A stretch of 31,118 nucleotides of DNA from a virus, in IMG/VR virus record IMGVR_UViG_3300027861_000132, positions 1-31,118 of that record; one strand, given 5' to 3'. Shown here one piece after another: positions 1 through 9,141 of the stretch. A program made the translations under genes and the position numbers. Within the stretch, counting starts at the first letter, position 1, and each line of letters begins with the position of its first letter. The notes below the pieces were generated by a model, which ran no database searches, had not been told where the DNA came from, and was given only the letters and a program-made list of their open reading frames with translations.

Positions 1-47
1 AGACTAACGCCGCTAACTCACCTTTAAGACTTGCACTAGGAATTTAA
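1..47 (+). CDS. 3' end of an upstream gene (possibly tail tube protein)
   Basis: The frame beginning at base 3 is open from the window edge to a TAA at 45-47 and ends in the residues TNAANSPLRLALGI. Only this tail is visible, so no domain can be recognised. Its place directly before the tail assembly chaperones is where long-tailed phages usually keep the major tail tube gene, so a tail tube protein is a positional guess only. The next gene starts five bases after the stop, which suggests the same operon. Confidence 0.4.
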   Translation, partial: TNAANSPLRLALGI

Positions 48-52
48 ATATT

Positions 53-562
53 ATGGCTCTTCACTTCTCTACGTCTACAAATGATCATTTTACTATAGTT
101 ATAACGTGTGATACTGCTATTACTTTTGATGATGAAAGTAAAGCCAAGTACTTTAACACGGGTGATTTATCATTATTAGATATTAGTGAAGATGCCACTT
201 ATATTACATTAAAGCCCTTAGGCCCTCAAGAAAGAGAGCGCGCTGAAATACGCGCCGGCGCTTTTACTCGTAGTGAGCTGGGTAAGCTGCTATGGAGTGA
301 GGCGCCATCTAATAAACATGAGCATGCAAGATGGCACCATTCTTTAACAGAGGATGAGCGTGAGGCTATCGCCAATTATGAAGCGTATATAAGTAGATCA
401 TATGTAGAATATGTAAGTGAGTCACTAGTAAGCATAAACAATGAGCCGGCTACTATAGACATGATTAATAATATTAGGCCGGAGTATATGCGTATTACTA
501 CTATTACTGAGATAGTGTTACATTTACAGCGGGTGAGCCTATTAGGTGATGTGGGAAAATAG
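53..562 (+). CDS. Tail assembly chaperone, short form (gpG-like)
   Basis: A 169-residue acidic protein with no recognised domain. Its identity rests on context. It lies directly upstream of the tape measure gene, and it ends at a classic -1 slippery heptamer (G GGA AAA, 553-559) placed immediately before its own UAG stop. The -1 frame is open from 550 to 972. This is the layout of lambda G/GT: the short form and a frameshifted long form wrap the tape measure protein during tail assembly. The ATG at 53 has only a weak GGAA upstream (about 39-42). The sequence similarity to known G proteins could not be tested here; the function is inferred from the frameshift and gene order. Confidence 0.7.
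   Translation: MALHFSTSTNDHFTIVITCDTAITFDDESKAKYFNTGDLSLLDISEDATYITLKPLGPQERERAEIRAGAFTRSELGKLLWSEAPSNKHEHARWHHSLTEDEREAIANYEAYISRSYVEYVSESLVSINNEPATIDMINNIRPEYMRITTITEIVLHLQRVSLLGDVGK
553..559 (+). other. -1 ribosomal frameshift slippery site
   Basis: The heptamer G GGA AAA, in the zero frame of the 53-562 gene, fits X XXY YYZ and differs from the lambda G/T site (GGGAAAG) in its last base only. The zero-frame UAG stop follows at once (560-562), which would help slippage. After slipping, reading continues AAA ATA GCG CTT and stays open to 972. A short hairpin (CCCT, 11 bases, AGGG) lies about 25 bases downstream and may or may not matter. Confidence 0.75.
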
Positions 563-972
563 CGCTTGCCTCTGCTATATGGATACCCTTTAGTAATAGT
601 AGGGGCTGGGATTGTTCACAGTGTAAAAATAGCGACCTTAGGCGCTTGCGCGGTAACTGTGGTGGCTTGTTTAAAAAAGGATTGCCACAATCTTTAGAAG
701 ATGAGCAAGGGCTATATATGCCCGGCTATAGAGTAGCGCCTAACTCGGGTGAACCATATAGTGATTTAAAGATTAGATCATGCCCTATTAGTAACGCTAA
801 TAGATTAGCTTTAATAGTAAGTAACTACTCTAAAATAAAGAATGGTTTAATGTCATTTAGCCAAATATACTCACAACCTACATGTGCTATAGTTGAAAGC
901 ATAGAGATTTTAGATTACAATCATAATCAAATGATTTATAGAAAACAAAAGCAAGCGCTAGAAGAGGCTTAA
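559..972 (+). CDS. Tail assembly chaperone frameshift extension (gpT-like part of a GT fusion)
   Basis: This frame has no good independent start; the first candidate is a TTG at 646 without a clear Shine-Dalgarno. It is open back to 550, overlapping the end of the previous gene at the slippery site. A -1 slip gives a fusion of about 306 residues: 169 from the short form plus about 137 from here. The extension has a Cys pair (WDCSQCKNS), a second Cys-Pro motif (IRSCPIS) and a basic, helical end. In lambda the T part of GT contacts the tape measure and recruits tail tube subunits, and the tape measure gene follows here after two bases. A separate short protein of 108 residues starting at 646 is possible but less likely. 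Confidence 0.65.
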   Translation: MALASAIWIPFSNSRGWDCSQCKNSDLRRLRGNCGGLFKKGLPQSLEDEQGLYMPGYRVAPNSGEPYSDLKIRSCPISNANRLALIVSNYSKIKNGLMSFSQIYSQPTCAIVESIEILDYNHNQMIYRKQKQALEEA

Positions 973-974
973 CT

Positions 975-3056
975 ATGGCAAGTGGTGGCACTATTGAAAT
1001 AGAAGTAGAGTTAAATGGCGCTCAAGATATAAAGGAGGGCTTAGGCTCAATCGGTACAGCTGGTAAGAGTCTAGCAGCTAGTATGGGCGTAGCTAATGAG
1101 AAGCTAGGTGAAGGGCTAGAGGGTGTGGGTGAGTCAGTATTTGGCTTAACAGATTCACTAGCAGAGCTTAAGCACGGTATGGGCGTAGTATCTCAAACAG
1201 GTATCAGAGGATTTACGGCATTACTAGGGCCTATCGGCATGGTAGTAACTGCGGGCTTTGCATTGTGGGAAACATTTAAAATGATTAGCGGCGCAGCTCA
1301 AGAGGCTGAAGAAAACGCGCAGGCAATGGCGGCGGCGGCTAGTGATCTACAAAGTAAATTAGAGGCGTTAAGTGAAAAGGGGGTACAGCCAAATATTAGC
1401 GATTTAAAAGAGTTTTCTAAAGTAACAATAGAAGCGCAATTCGCTAAAGATAAACTAGAGAAGGCACAAGAGAAGCTTACTAAAACTTTTCAAAAAGCTT
1501 ATGATGCTGAGCAAAAAGTAAATAAACTACGTGAGCAAGCCGCTAAAGGGTTAAATGCTAGAGCTATTTTAAATGGTCAATTAAAAGAAGCTATAGAAGA
1601 CTTAAATAAAGCTAGAAAAAAAGAAACGGATGAAATTAGTAAACTTTTAAAAAAACAAGTAGAGCTTAATAAAAAAATCAAATCAGGTGAAGAGCTCTAT
1701 AAAAAGCATGAAGAGACTAGCCCAGAGTTTTTAAAAGCTAAGATATTAGAAAACATTGAGACTAGAAAAGCTATACAGCTTAAAGAAGCTGAAAATCACA
1801 ATCTGGGCCTAGCTTTAGAGAATCGCAAAATAGAGATAGAACGTATAGCAGAGGTAGCCAAGGCAAGGGCTAAGGCTAATGAAGAGAATCAAAAGCAATT
1901 ACTAATACAGAAAAAAGCTATAGATGCTGAGATTAAAAAAGTAGATAAAGTAGAGCTCGCAAATTTAACAGCTGAGAGAAAACGAGATGATTTAATAGTA
2001 GCGCGTGAACAAAAGGAAAAAGAGGCTAGAGCTAAAAGGCGTGATAATGCTTTTAAAGCAATGCGTGAAAAAGAAAATCAAATACAAAAAGAGAAGGCTT
2101 TAGCTTTGCGTGTATTCGCTGAGCAAGCGCGATTAAGACAGTTAAATATAGAAAGTGAAGATGATAGTATTAATAAGCAAATAAAGCTAGCTAAGCATAG
2201 ATACGACACACAGCTTAAACTTGCTAAGAATAATTTAAACTTAGCTAGAATAGCGACATTAGAATATAATGCAGCGACTAAAGAGATTAGAACTAAGGAA
2301 GCGAGAGACGCGCTAGAAATAGATAAAGCCAAGATAGAACAAGCTAAAGCTTTTAGTAAAGAAACAGCATTGTTTAATGCTCAGCAAATACAGAATGACT
2401 TTGAACGTGAAAACGAACTATTAAGATTAAACTATGACAATAAGCTAGAGCAGGCAAAAGGTAATCAAGAGCAAATCACAGAGCTAAATAGGCGTTATGG
2501 AATAGAGCGCCAAAAGCTCACAGCTAATGAGGCGGCTAAATCCTCACAAAAAGTAGAATCATTCTTTTCTAGCTTAGGGCGTGGAATGGCTCAAGTAGCT
2601 GTCAATAGTATTTTAATGGGTAAATCATTTAAAGAAGCTACAGGTCAATTACTACTATCACTAGCACAACAAGCCGGTGTAGAAGCTCTGATGGAAACGG
2701 CCCGCGGTATCGCTAAGCTATCTAATCCGATAACGGCGCCCCTGGCGGCGGCTAACTTTAAAGCGGCTAGCATGTTTACAGCGGCGGCAGTGGCGGCAGG
2801 TGTCGCAGGTTCGGCGCTCGGTGGTGGTGGTGGTGGTGGTGGTGGTGGTGGTGGTGGCGCTTCACCGATGGGAAGCCCTTTGAGCTCTACAGCACCAGAG
2901 CGACAAGAGGCCACTAGCTCTAGTATGGTTTTTAACATTAACTTTAGTGGCGCTGTAGTCTATGATACTAAGAAAGCGGCAGAAATGGCGTTGGCAGATA
3001 GAATTACTAATGTTATGAATACACAGCGCAGAGGCGCGCCGCGTAGGAGGTCTTAA
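975..3056 (+). CDS. Tail tape measure protein
   Basis: A 693-residue protein that sets tail length and is threaded through the tail tube. The N-terminus is Gly/Ala-rich with a hydrophobic stretch around residues 75-105. Residues about 115-530 are almost entirely charged coiled coil (Lys/Glu/Ala-rich heptads), typical of tape measures. A hydrophobic Ala-rich region follows (about 540-615), then 13 consecutive glycines, then a short beta-like C-terminal part. It starts two bases after the chaperone frame ends and is directly followed by tail genes, the usual order. At 693 residues it is short for the family, suggesting a tail of roughly 100 nm if the common figure of 0.15 nm per residue holds. 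Confidence 0.85.
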   Translation: MASGGTIEIEVELNGAQDIKEGLGSIGTAGKSLAASMGVANEKLGEGLEGVGESVFGLTDSLAELKHGMGVVSQTGIRGFTALLGPIGMVVTAGFALWETFKMISGAAQEAEENAQAMAAAASDLQSKLEALSEKGVQPNISDLKEFSKVTIEAQFAKDKLEKAQEKLTKTFQKAYDAEQKVNKLREQAAKGLNARAILNGQLKEAIEDLNKARKKETDEISKLLKKQVELNKKIKSGEELYKKHEETSPEFLKAKILENIETRKAIQLKEAENHNLGLALENRKIEIERIAEVAKARAKANEENQKQLLIQKKAIDAEIKKVDKVELANLTAERKRDDLIVAREQKEKEARAKRRDNAFKAMREKENQIQKEKALALRVFAEQARLRQLNIESEDDSINKQIKLAKHRYDTQLKLAKNNLNLARIATLEYNAATKEIRTKEARDALEIDKAKIEQAKAFSKETALFNAQQIQNDFERENELLRLNYDNKLEQAKGNQEQITELNRRYGIERQKLTANEAAKSSQKVESFFSSLGRGMAQVAVNSILMGKSFKEATGQLLLSLAQQAGVEALMETARGIAKLSNPITAPLAAANFKAASMFTAAAVAAGVAGSALGGGGGGGGGGGGGASPMGSPLSSTAPERQEATSSSMVFNINFSGAVVYDTKKAAEMALADRITNVMNTQRRGAPRRRS
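2820..2858 (+). repeat. (GGT)12-GGC microsatellite in the tape measure gene
   Basis: Twelve GGT codons in a row followed by GGC encode an uninterrupted run of 13 glycines between the Ala-rich hydrophobic region and the C-terminal part of the tape measure. A perfect trinucleotide tract can change copy number by slippage without breaking the frame, so the linker length could vary between isolates. The antisense reading gives a polyproline frame, which is a shadow. Confidence 0.9.
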
Positions 3057-3057
3057 A

Positions 3058-4263
3058 ATGAACCCATCACCAGCGCCAGACTTTGCGCTTCTAAGTACTG
3101 TGGATATTACTGCTTTTAACGGTGATCTATTTACAAGGTCTAACTCAGTAAACGCTACTTTATTTACTACTAAAATCTATGAAGATATGATTACTTTCTT
3201 AAACGGTCGCGGCATGTCCTCTGGCTTAGATTTATCAGCTCAGCTTCTTAGCTCTTCTAGCTTTGGCACGAATTGGTATATCGGTATTAATGCTAATGAT
3301 AAAGTAGAGCTTAGCAGCTCACGCGCTTTTAGAATTAAATTTAATGCATCATCATCATTAGTAGGCTTATCAGATGTTTTAGGTATTGGCACTAGCTTTG
3401 TATTATATTCTAGCTCAGCAACTATAGGAGGAAGTCCTCTTTTACCGTTCGCAGTGACTGCGCCTAATGACTGGCTGAGAGGTGAAATTATTAGTCTGAG
3501 CTATGTCATAGAGGAAGTAGGAGGCGGGGCTAGCTTTACATGGAATTTTTCGGGTGGCGCGCAAGATTTAATAGTTGCATGTAGAGCGCGTGGTAACAGT
3601 GATATAGATGATAGTATAGAGTGTTTAGAGGCTGAGGATTTATTAAAGCATAGTAATGATATTAGATGGATTTTAGATAATAGCGGGCATGTTAAATGCT
3701 CTTATGTGGGTGTGTCTAATATCACATGGGATAATGATGATTTTAGGAATAGATTAGGATTCACAGGTAATGAGACTATAGAGACTATTAATTTATATTC
3801 TGTGATTACGGCAGCCCATCCATGCCCAGGCGTGTTAAAGCCTACACGTCCTTATCAATCATCTCACATATCCATAAAAAACATTAGTCAGGCTAGGCGT
3901 AAAATAAGCGGTGGGTATACTGCTAACTATGTGGGTACATATATAACCACTAATCTAATCTATGATTTAGATGCGAGGTTAGATACTGTAGATCTTTATA
4001 GACATTTTACTAATAAGTTTATTAACTTTATTAGTGAAGGTGAGAGAATTAATTTTTATCAAGTGTGGGGTGATTCGAGACGCACACTAACTACAGAAGA
4101 TACTAACGCAGATCAAGCGGCACATGATTTAATATTTACTTCATCTCGTAACGGATATGAAGGACGTATTAGAGCTAGTCTTATCACTAAAGATTATGAT
4201 TTAATATACCCTTTAGCACTGCGCCGCCGTGTGCCTGTTAGAATGAAATTAGAGCACTTATGA
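3058..4263 (+). CDS. Tail structural protein, unknown (after tape measure)
   Basis: A 401-residue protein, Ser/Asn-rich with alternating beta-type patterns, no signal peptide and no membrane segment. No family was recognised. The start is supported by AGGAGG just upstream (about 3046-3051). It starts one base after the tape measure stop and overlaps the next gene by ATGA, so it belongs to the tail operon. The position downstream of the tape measure is where distal tail, tail-tip and minor tail proteins are encoded, and a distal tail role is the most economical reading. The C-terminus is basic (ALRRRVPVRMKLEHL). Confidence 0.6.
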   Translation: MNPSPAPDFALLSTVDITAFNGDLFTRSNSVNATLFTTKIYEDMITFLNGRGMSSGLDLSAQLLSSSSFGTNWYIGINANDKVELSSSRAFRIKFNASSSLVGLSDVLGIGTSFVLYSSSATIGGSPLLPFAVTAPNDWLRGEIISLSYVIEEVGGGASFTWNFSGGAQDLIVACRARGNSDIDDSIECLEAEDLLKHSNDIRWILDNSGHVKCSYVGVSNITWDNDDFRNRLGFTGNETIETINLYSVITAAHPCPGVLKPTRPYQSSHISIKNISQARRKISGGYTANYVGTYITTNLIYDLDARLDTVDLYRHFTNKFINFISEGERINFYQVWGDSRRTLTTEDTNADQAAHDLIFTSSRNGYEGRIRASLITKDYDLIYPLALRRRVPVRMKLEHL

Positions 4264-5408
4264 GTAATAGCTATAATACTAATACTATACTTGCTGATAC
4301 ATCTTCAGTAGTGGCCGGACGTGCTATAGAATTCAATACACCACAGCGGATAGCTAATGCTAATAATTATGCATGGGCCGCGGGTGCTACTCATAATGTT
4401 TTAAGTCAGGCTTACGCTGATCAGACTTTTATACAAGATAGCGCTTCATTAGTAGAAATGGCTGAATGGCGTATACCTTTAGTTTCATTAGAGCATGATA
4501 CGCTAGAGATTATAGTAAATTATAAAATACATGGTACTGCCGTAGGATTGACTTCTAATATTAAGTTTACACTAAAGACAGATACTAGCACGGCCACCAC
4601 TACTATTAATCTGCCTAACTCTAGCAATGGTATTGCTAATAATACTTTAAGCATTTCAATGCCTAGCCCTAGCGTTACTCAAGTATATTACGCCACTTTA
4701 ACAGCTCAAGTGCAGGCCGATAATCCTAATAATTCAGAGGTAGAAATTAAGAGTATCGTAGCAAGATGGCAGCCTTTAGCTTCACCGATCGGCACCGGCT
4801 CATTATATCAGTATGATGTAAGCTCTATTTTTTATGGTAAAGGTACCACGCGCACAGGCGCTAATCAGTCATTTACTTCTAGATTCGCTCATCAAGTAAT
4901 AGATAATATTACATTGCTTAGACAACGTTTAAAAAGCTATCTTACTTGGTCGCCTGTTTATAATGCATCATCATCATTATTTAGTAGTGCTCAAGATGCT
5001 GCCGCGCCTGAAGTCTTTTTAAGCGTTGGGCATATAGATACTTTAATTAGTCAAGCGCTTATTAGTCATGGTTTCGATAGCATGACTAATAGAAAGCTAG
5101 AGCTACATGTTAGGTACATAAAAAGCACGGTAGCTAAAAGCTTTGATTTTTTTAATAATAATATATCACTAGCAACGGGCACAGGCGGTTCTGTAGCGTG
5201 GGCTCAGTACACACTAGAGGTAGATTATCAAGCCGGCTCCAATGCCGGTGATACTAATTTATCTTATTATACAGCTAAGCTTAATAATACTAATAATAAT
5301 CTAGAGTCTTTAGCTAGTCTTAACAATATGCCGCTAGTGCGTTATCCTAATACTACTAGCTCGACCACATGGGGCTTAGTCATAGGCTTAAGCTTAATAG
5401 GTGTATAA
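4260..5408 (+). CDS. Tail or tail-tip protein, unknown
   Basis: A 382-residue protein rich in Ser, Thr, Asn and beta-branched residues, without membrane segments or a recognised motif; the pattern suggests a mostly beta structural protein. It overlaps the preceding gene by four bases (ATGA) and the following gene by one base (TAATG), so the three are translationally coupled. By position it is a minor tail or tail-tip component. No closer assignment is possible from sequence alone. Confidence 0.55.
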   Translation: MSNSYNTNTILADTSSVVAGRAIEFNTPQRIANANNYAWAAGATHNVLSQAYADQTFIQDSASLVEMAEWRIPLVSLEHDTLEIIVNYKIHGTAVGLTSNIKFTLKTDTSTATTTINLPNSSNGIANNTLSISMPSPSVTQVYYATLTAQVQADNPNNSEVEIKSIVARWQPLASPIGTGSLYQYDVSSIFYGKGTTRTGANQSFTSRFAHQVIDNITLLRQRLKSYLTWSPVYNASSSLFSSAQDAAAPEVFLSVGHIDTLISQALISHGFDSMTNRKLELHVRYIKSTVAKSFDFFNNNISLATGTGGSVAWAQYTLEVDYQAGSNAGDTNLSYYTAKLNNTNNNLESLASLNNMPLVRYPNTTSSTTWGLVIGLSLIGV

Positions 5409-6097
5409 TGTTAATTCAAAGCTCTTTTAATCCTCTACCAAATAAGCAAGCGTGTAATAACGGCGCAGTATTAATGGGCTCTTCAGTAGCTAGCATGTGC
5501 GCCGCGTTCTCACAGCTAACACATGTGAAGTTTTTAGGGCATGCTAATTTTCCTATTATGCGTAGTACGTATTTACCTTTTGGCACTATTCCTAATCCGG
5601 GCGCCTTAATCTCATCTACAATAGGTAGTATTAATAAAGGACACACAGAAGCTCACAAACTATTTTATGCTACTACTTCAGTTAGCCAGTATTTATGCGC
5701 CATTGTAACTTATGAAAGCGGCGCTAGTGATGAGGACTCTTCTAGTAATCTTTTTTCACCTGTTATAGAGATTAATGTAAAAGCTCTTAATGATAGTGGT
5801 AGCGGCTATACGGAAGTAGCTACCGCCGATTATGGCATTAGATTAGATAGCACTAATTCAATATTATTAAGCACAGGGTCTAGAGCTAATACACACTATG
5901 TAGAAACCGGCATTAATATACCAGCCATCATCCCTACAAACACTAGTCCAGTATCACCACGCCCGCTATATATACCACTCACCGCGGGTGGCTATAACGT
6001 GAGAGGTAATCTAGTAGCTATTAATATAGATGCTGAAGATTGTAAAGTTAGACATATCACTATTTTAGATATATATACACCAGAGGTGGCCACATGA
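5408..6097 (+). CDS. Tail or tail-tip protein, unknown
   Basis: A 229-residue protein beginning MLIQSSFNPLPNK. I chose the ATG at 5408, which overlaps the previous stop as TAATG, over an upstream in-frame ATG at 5369 that would lie inside the preceding gene. The sequence is beta-rich, with a C-terminal stretch resembling a jelly-roll or immunoglobulin-like fold by composition only (PLYIPLTAGGYNVRGNLVAINI). It overlaps the next gene by ATGA. Probably a minor tail-tip protein encoded with its neighbours; the family was not recognised. Confidence 0.55.
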   Translation: MLIQSSFNPLPNKQACNNGAVLMGSSVASMCAAFSQLTHVKFLGHANFPIMRSTYLPFGTIPNPGALISSTIGSINKGHTEAHKLFYATTSVSQYLCAIVTYESGASDEDSSSNLFSPVIEINVKALNDSGSGYTEVATADYGIRLDSTNSILLSTGSRANTHYVETGINIPAIIPTNTSPVSPRPLYIPLTAGGYNVRGNLVAINIDAEDCKVRHITILDIYTPEVAT

Positions 6098-9000
6098 TAA
6101 CCAGCGATTTAGGGCGCCGTGTATTCTGTCTTGAAGTAGCGGGCTTAAGATATCGATATCATAGTATCACGCCACCAACTAGCACGAACCTAGATACTAC
6201 TATAGCAATGGGCATAAGCTATACGGATGTTCAGTCTATAATCTCAGTGGGCGCTTTTAATAGCTCGATTGATCCGAGCGGCGGCTTAGCTTCTTACTCG
6301 CCTTTATCTATTGAATTATCTATTTTAAAAGATGGCTCTACTAGTGATCCTGGCATAGTATTCGGTAGAGTGGGCCGGCGCTCTTCTAGCGTTACTCAAG
6401 CTAATTTAGATGAGGGTCTTAATTTTGACGCGCTGCCACGAACTATAAATATAGATGATGATCTATCTAGTCTAGCCGTGCCTGTGTTAGTACACATCGG
6501 CAGTGAAACATTTAGAGCTAGTGCCTTTACATCTACTACAGTTACACTAGATGAGCGCGCCTTAGGCGGTAGTGAATATCAAACACATGCTATTAGCTTG
6601 CAAGGGTCTAGCGTGCCTGTGCTTAGTACAGAGATAACTATTTTTAGGGGTCGTAGATGTAAGCTGTTTGTAGCATATCAAGACAGCTCAGGTAATGTTA
6701 GTGATTATGAATGCATCATTAATGGTTTTATAGAATCATCACCTAGCGTAGAAGATAGTAGTAGTATAAACGTTAGCATTTTACCGCTTGTTAGTTTACT
6801 TGATAGTGAGCTAGCAGATAGCAAAAAAGGTATATCTCACTTATTGCAAGGATTCCATTTTTTTAATAACCGCTCTAATATACTAGAGTACGGCTCGGCA
6901 TGGGGCCGTGACTATGGCATGACTTTAAGTAACCCGGTTGCGCTAAGTGCAACTCAAACCACAATAGATGTGGTATCGCCGGGTTATTATCTTAGTGAAA
7001 TATTTGATGACACTAGATCAAAGGGCCACGGCTTTACTTATCCTCATCCTAGATATCCTTTAATGTATGTCGGTGTTTATCGAGTATATCCCATTGCTTT
7101 TAGTTTCTCAGCTGCGGGCCTAAATGTTATCACTATAGATCACTCTATTAGTGGCTCAGCGCCTCAGGCGAATGTCATTAGTGAAATTCTTCTCAGGAAT
7201 CGTGGGAGCAATGGATTTATAATTAAAAGAGGTGAAGTTAAGCGCGTAACCGTAGGCACTAATGAATTAAAAATATGGCCTGAGTGTATAAATGATGCTT
7301 TGTTCAATCAAGTATCTACTACTACACATACGGGCACCACGGGCGCTAATCATGCAATTAGCATTAACGGCAGCTTATCAAATACTACTTTGAGAGTAAC
7401 GCCTTTAGCAGATCAGCGCGGCATATTCGGAGGGCACCGTGGCAAGGTGCACCTATGGTATAGCTCGTACTGGTATCAAGATAGCTCTAACTATCATTAT
7501 GCGTACTGGCCAAATGACAATACAGAAAATACAAGCCCGCTAAGCAATGAGCTAAGATTATTTTATCCTTTGGACTATTGGGATAATACTGATAATCCTA
7601 AGCCTAATTATGCAAGTAGATCTAATTTAATACGTACAATCAAGCTTGATAATACACGCAATGAAAGCACAGAAATAAGTATTAATGTAGCGCGTGCCTA
7701 TCACCAAGCTAACGAGAATAGTATATTAATTAAGGACGCGCTAGGGCTACCTAATACGCCAACATCCTATGTTTTTTATGGAGTACAAATACAGACGTAT
7801 GATTACTTTCAAAAGAGAAACAAGACTTTATATTATGAAGCTACACATGAAGAGGCTATTAATTATGGCGGTAGTAATGTAGGCTATTTATTACATTTAA
7901 GCAGCTCTTCTTATAATGTGAGAAATGGACATTTTGGTGACTGGCAAAATCAAGAAAGATCTCAAGTAACGCGCGGTGTATTAGCTTATGAAGTTACACC
8001 AGGTGAGATTATGCTTAAGATCTTACAAAGCGGCGGCGGTGGCAATAATGGAGACTATGATAATCTTGGTGTAGGCTTATCTATTCATGAATCTAATATA
8101 GATGTAAATTCATTTCTAACGAACGGCACTAGCACTATAGCAGCTTTAAACAGTAACTTTTCTATAGATGATTTTAATCCACGTGACTTTATAGATAGTT
8201 TACTAAAGTCCTTGGGTTGTATTATTACAATGAAGCGCACGGCGGGCGGCGTGCCTAAAATAACTTTACAGCCGCTAGCATCTGAGAATCAAAGATTTAT
8301 AAGCGCTACTATTAATGCGAGTGACTGGCTAACTAATCCTGTGCCTACTTGGTCAGTTTATGAAGATATTGTAACACAAGTAGAAATAAAATATGGATGG
8401 GATAATGATGATAACGAATTTAAAGATAATGTAACTTATAATAATCAAGCCGCTATCAATAGATACGGTGGTGAGAAGTCTAAAATAACTTTAGAATTGT
8501 ACGGCATCAATATAGAAAATATCGGCGCGGGCGCTGGTGATGCTTATAACTACTTTCTACCTATAGTAGCTAGAGTATTTAATATATTAAGCGATCCATT
8601 GAGGCTATGGAGTGGTGACATAGGCACGGGCAAATCTATTTATTTAGATGTGGGTACATATGTAAAATGTAGCTCACCACATCTAAAAGGATTATCAGAT
8701 AGCTACGGCGTTACGGATGAGATCGGCATGATTAAATCTATTACTCAAGAGCTTATGAGTGAGGGCTGCAAACTCGAGATTATTAAAAGTGGTATTACGA
8801 GCGTCAATTGGAACAGTACTTTAAAAGTAACGTTCGTTACATCTACCACCGCGCTTACAGTGTCTACGAATACATTTAGTAATGATGATTTAGGCTTCTT
8901 TGGCGTTGGTGATTATGTGGATTTTTTGCCATTCGGAAATGAAGACAGTAGTATTAATGGCTTAAAAATCTCTAGTATTGCGGGCTCACTTGTTACATTT

Positions 9001-9141
9001 TCAAGCGCTCATAGTGTTACTACACTAGGCACACTCGAGCCATCAAGTTACGCTATAGCTACTAGTAATCACAAGTCAGATGCATATTTAGCTAGCGCCG
9101 GAACTCTAGGCACATCTGATAAAGCACAGGAGTATAATTAA
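6094..9141 (+). CDS. Large tail-tip / hub-type protein
   Basis: A 1015-residue protein, the largest in the window. It begins MITSDLGRRVFCLEVAGLRYRYHS, a start that looks like the beta-strand entry domain of central tail-tip or hub proteins. The body is beta-rich with few charged helices. Near residues 690-900 a segment with DFIDSLLKSLGC, TMKRTAGGVPKITLQPL and DWLTNPVPTWSVYEDIVTQVEIKYG resembles the strand-rich domains of tail hub proteins. No enzymatic motif was seen. Its position as last large gene before lysis, after the tape measure and three smaller tail genes, fits a hub that closes the tail and carries fibres. The hub assignment is inference; tail location is much firmer. Confidence 0.6.
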   Translation: MITSDLGRRVFCLEVAGLRYRYHSITPPTSTNLDTTIAMGISYTDVQSIISVGAFNSSIDPSGGLASYSPLSIELSILKDGSTSDPGIVFGRVGRRSSSVTQANLDEGLNFDALPRTINIDDDLSSLAVPVLVHIGSETFRASAFTSTTVTLDERALGGSEYQTHAISLQGSSVPVLSTEITIFRGRRCKLFVAYQDSSGNVSDYECIINGFIESSPSVEDSSSINVSILPLVSLLDSELADSKKGISHLLQGFHFFNNRSNILEYGSAWGRDYGMTLSNPVALSATQTTIDVVSPGYYLSEIFDDTRSKGHGFTYPHPRYPLMYVGVYRVYPIAFSFSAAGLNVITIDHSISGSAPQANVISEILLRNRGSNGFIIKRGEVKRVTVGTNELKIWPECINDALFNQVSTTTHTGTTGANHAISINGSLSNTTLRVTPLADQRGIFGGHRGKVHLWYSSYWYQDSSNYHYAYWPNDNTENTSPLSNELRLFYPLDYWDNTDNPKPNYASRSNLIRTIKLDNTRNESTEISINVARAYHQANENSILIKDALGLPNTPTSYVFYGVQIQTYDYFQKRNKTLYYEATHEEAINYGGSNVGYLLHLSSSSYNVRNGHFGDWQNQERSQVTRGVLAYEVTPGEIMLKILQSGGGGNNGDYDNLGVGLSIHESNIDVNSFLTNGTSTIAALNSNFSIDDFNPRDFIDSLLKSLGCIITMKRTAGGVPKITLQPLASENQRFISATINASDWLTNPVPTWSVYEDIVTQVEIKYGWDNDDNEFKDNVTYNNQAAINRYGGEKSKITLELYGINIENIGAGAGDAYNYFLPIVARVFNILSDPLRLWSGDIGTGKSIYLDVGTYVKCSSPHLKGLSDSYGVTDEIGMIKSITQELMSEGCKLEIIKSGITSVNWNSTLKVTFVTSTTALTVSTNTFSNDDLGFFGVGDYVDFLPFGNEDSSINGLKISSIAGSLVTFSSAHSVTTLGTLEPSSYAIATSNHKSDAYLASAGTLGTSDKAQEYN

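Noticed and set aside
646-972. Independent TTG-started gene at 646
   Set aside because: No clear Shine-Dalgarno, and the frame is open back to the slippery site at 553-559, so it is better explained as the frameshift extension.
2645-2938. Polyproline reading frame on the minus strand
   Set aside because: It is the antisense of the (GGT)n tract and the surrounding Ala-rich codons of the tape measure gene, with no start signal.
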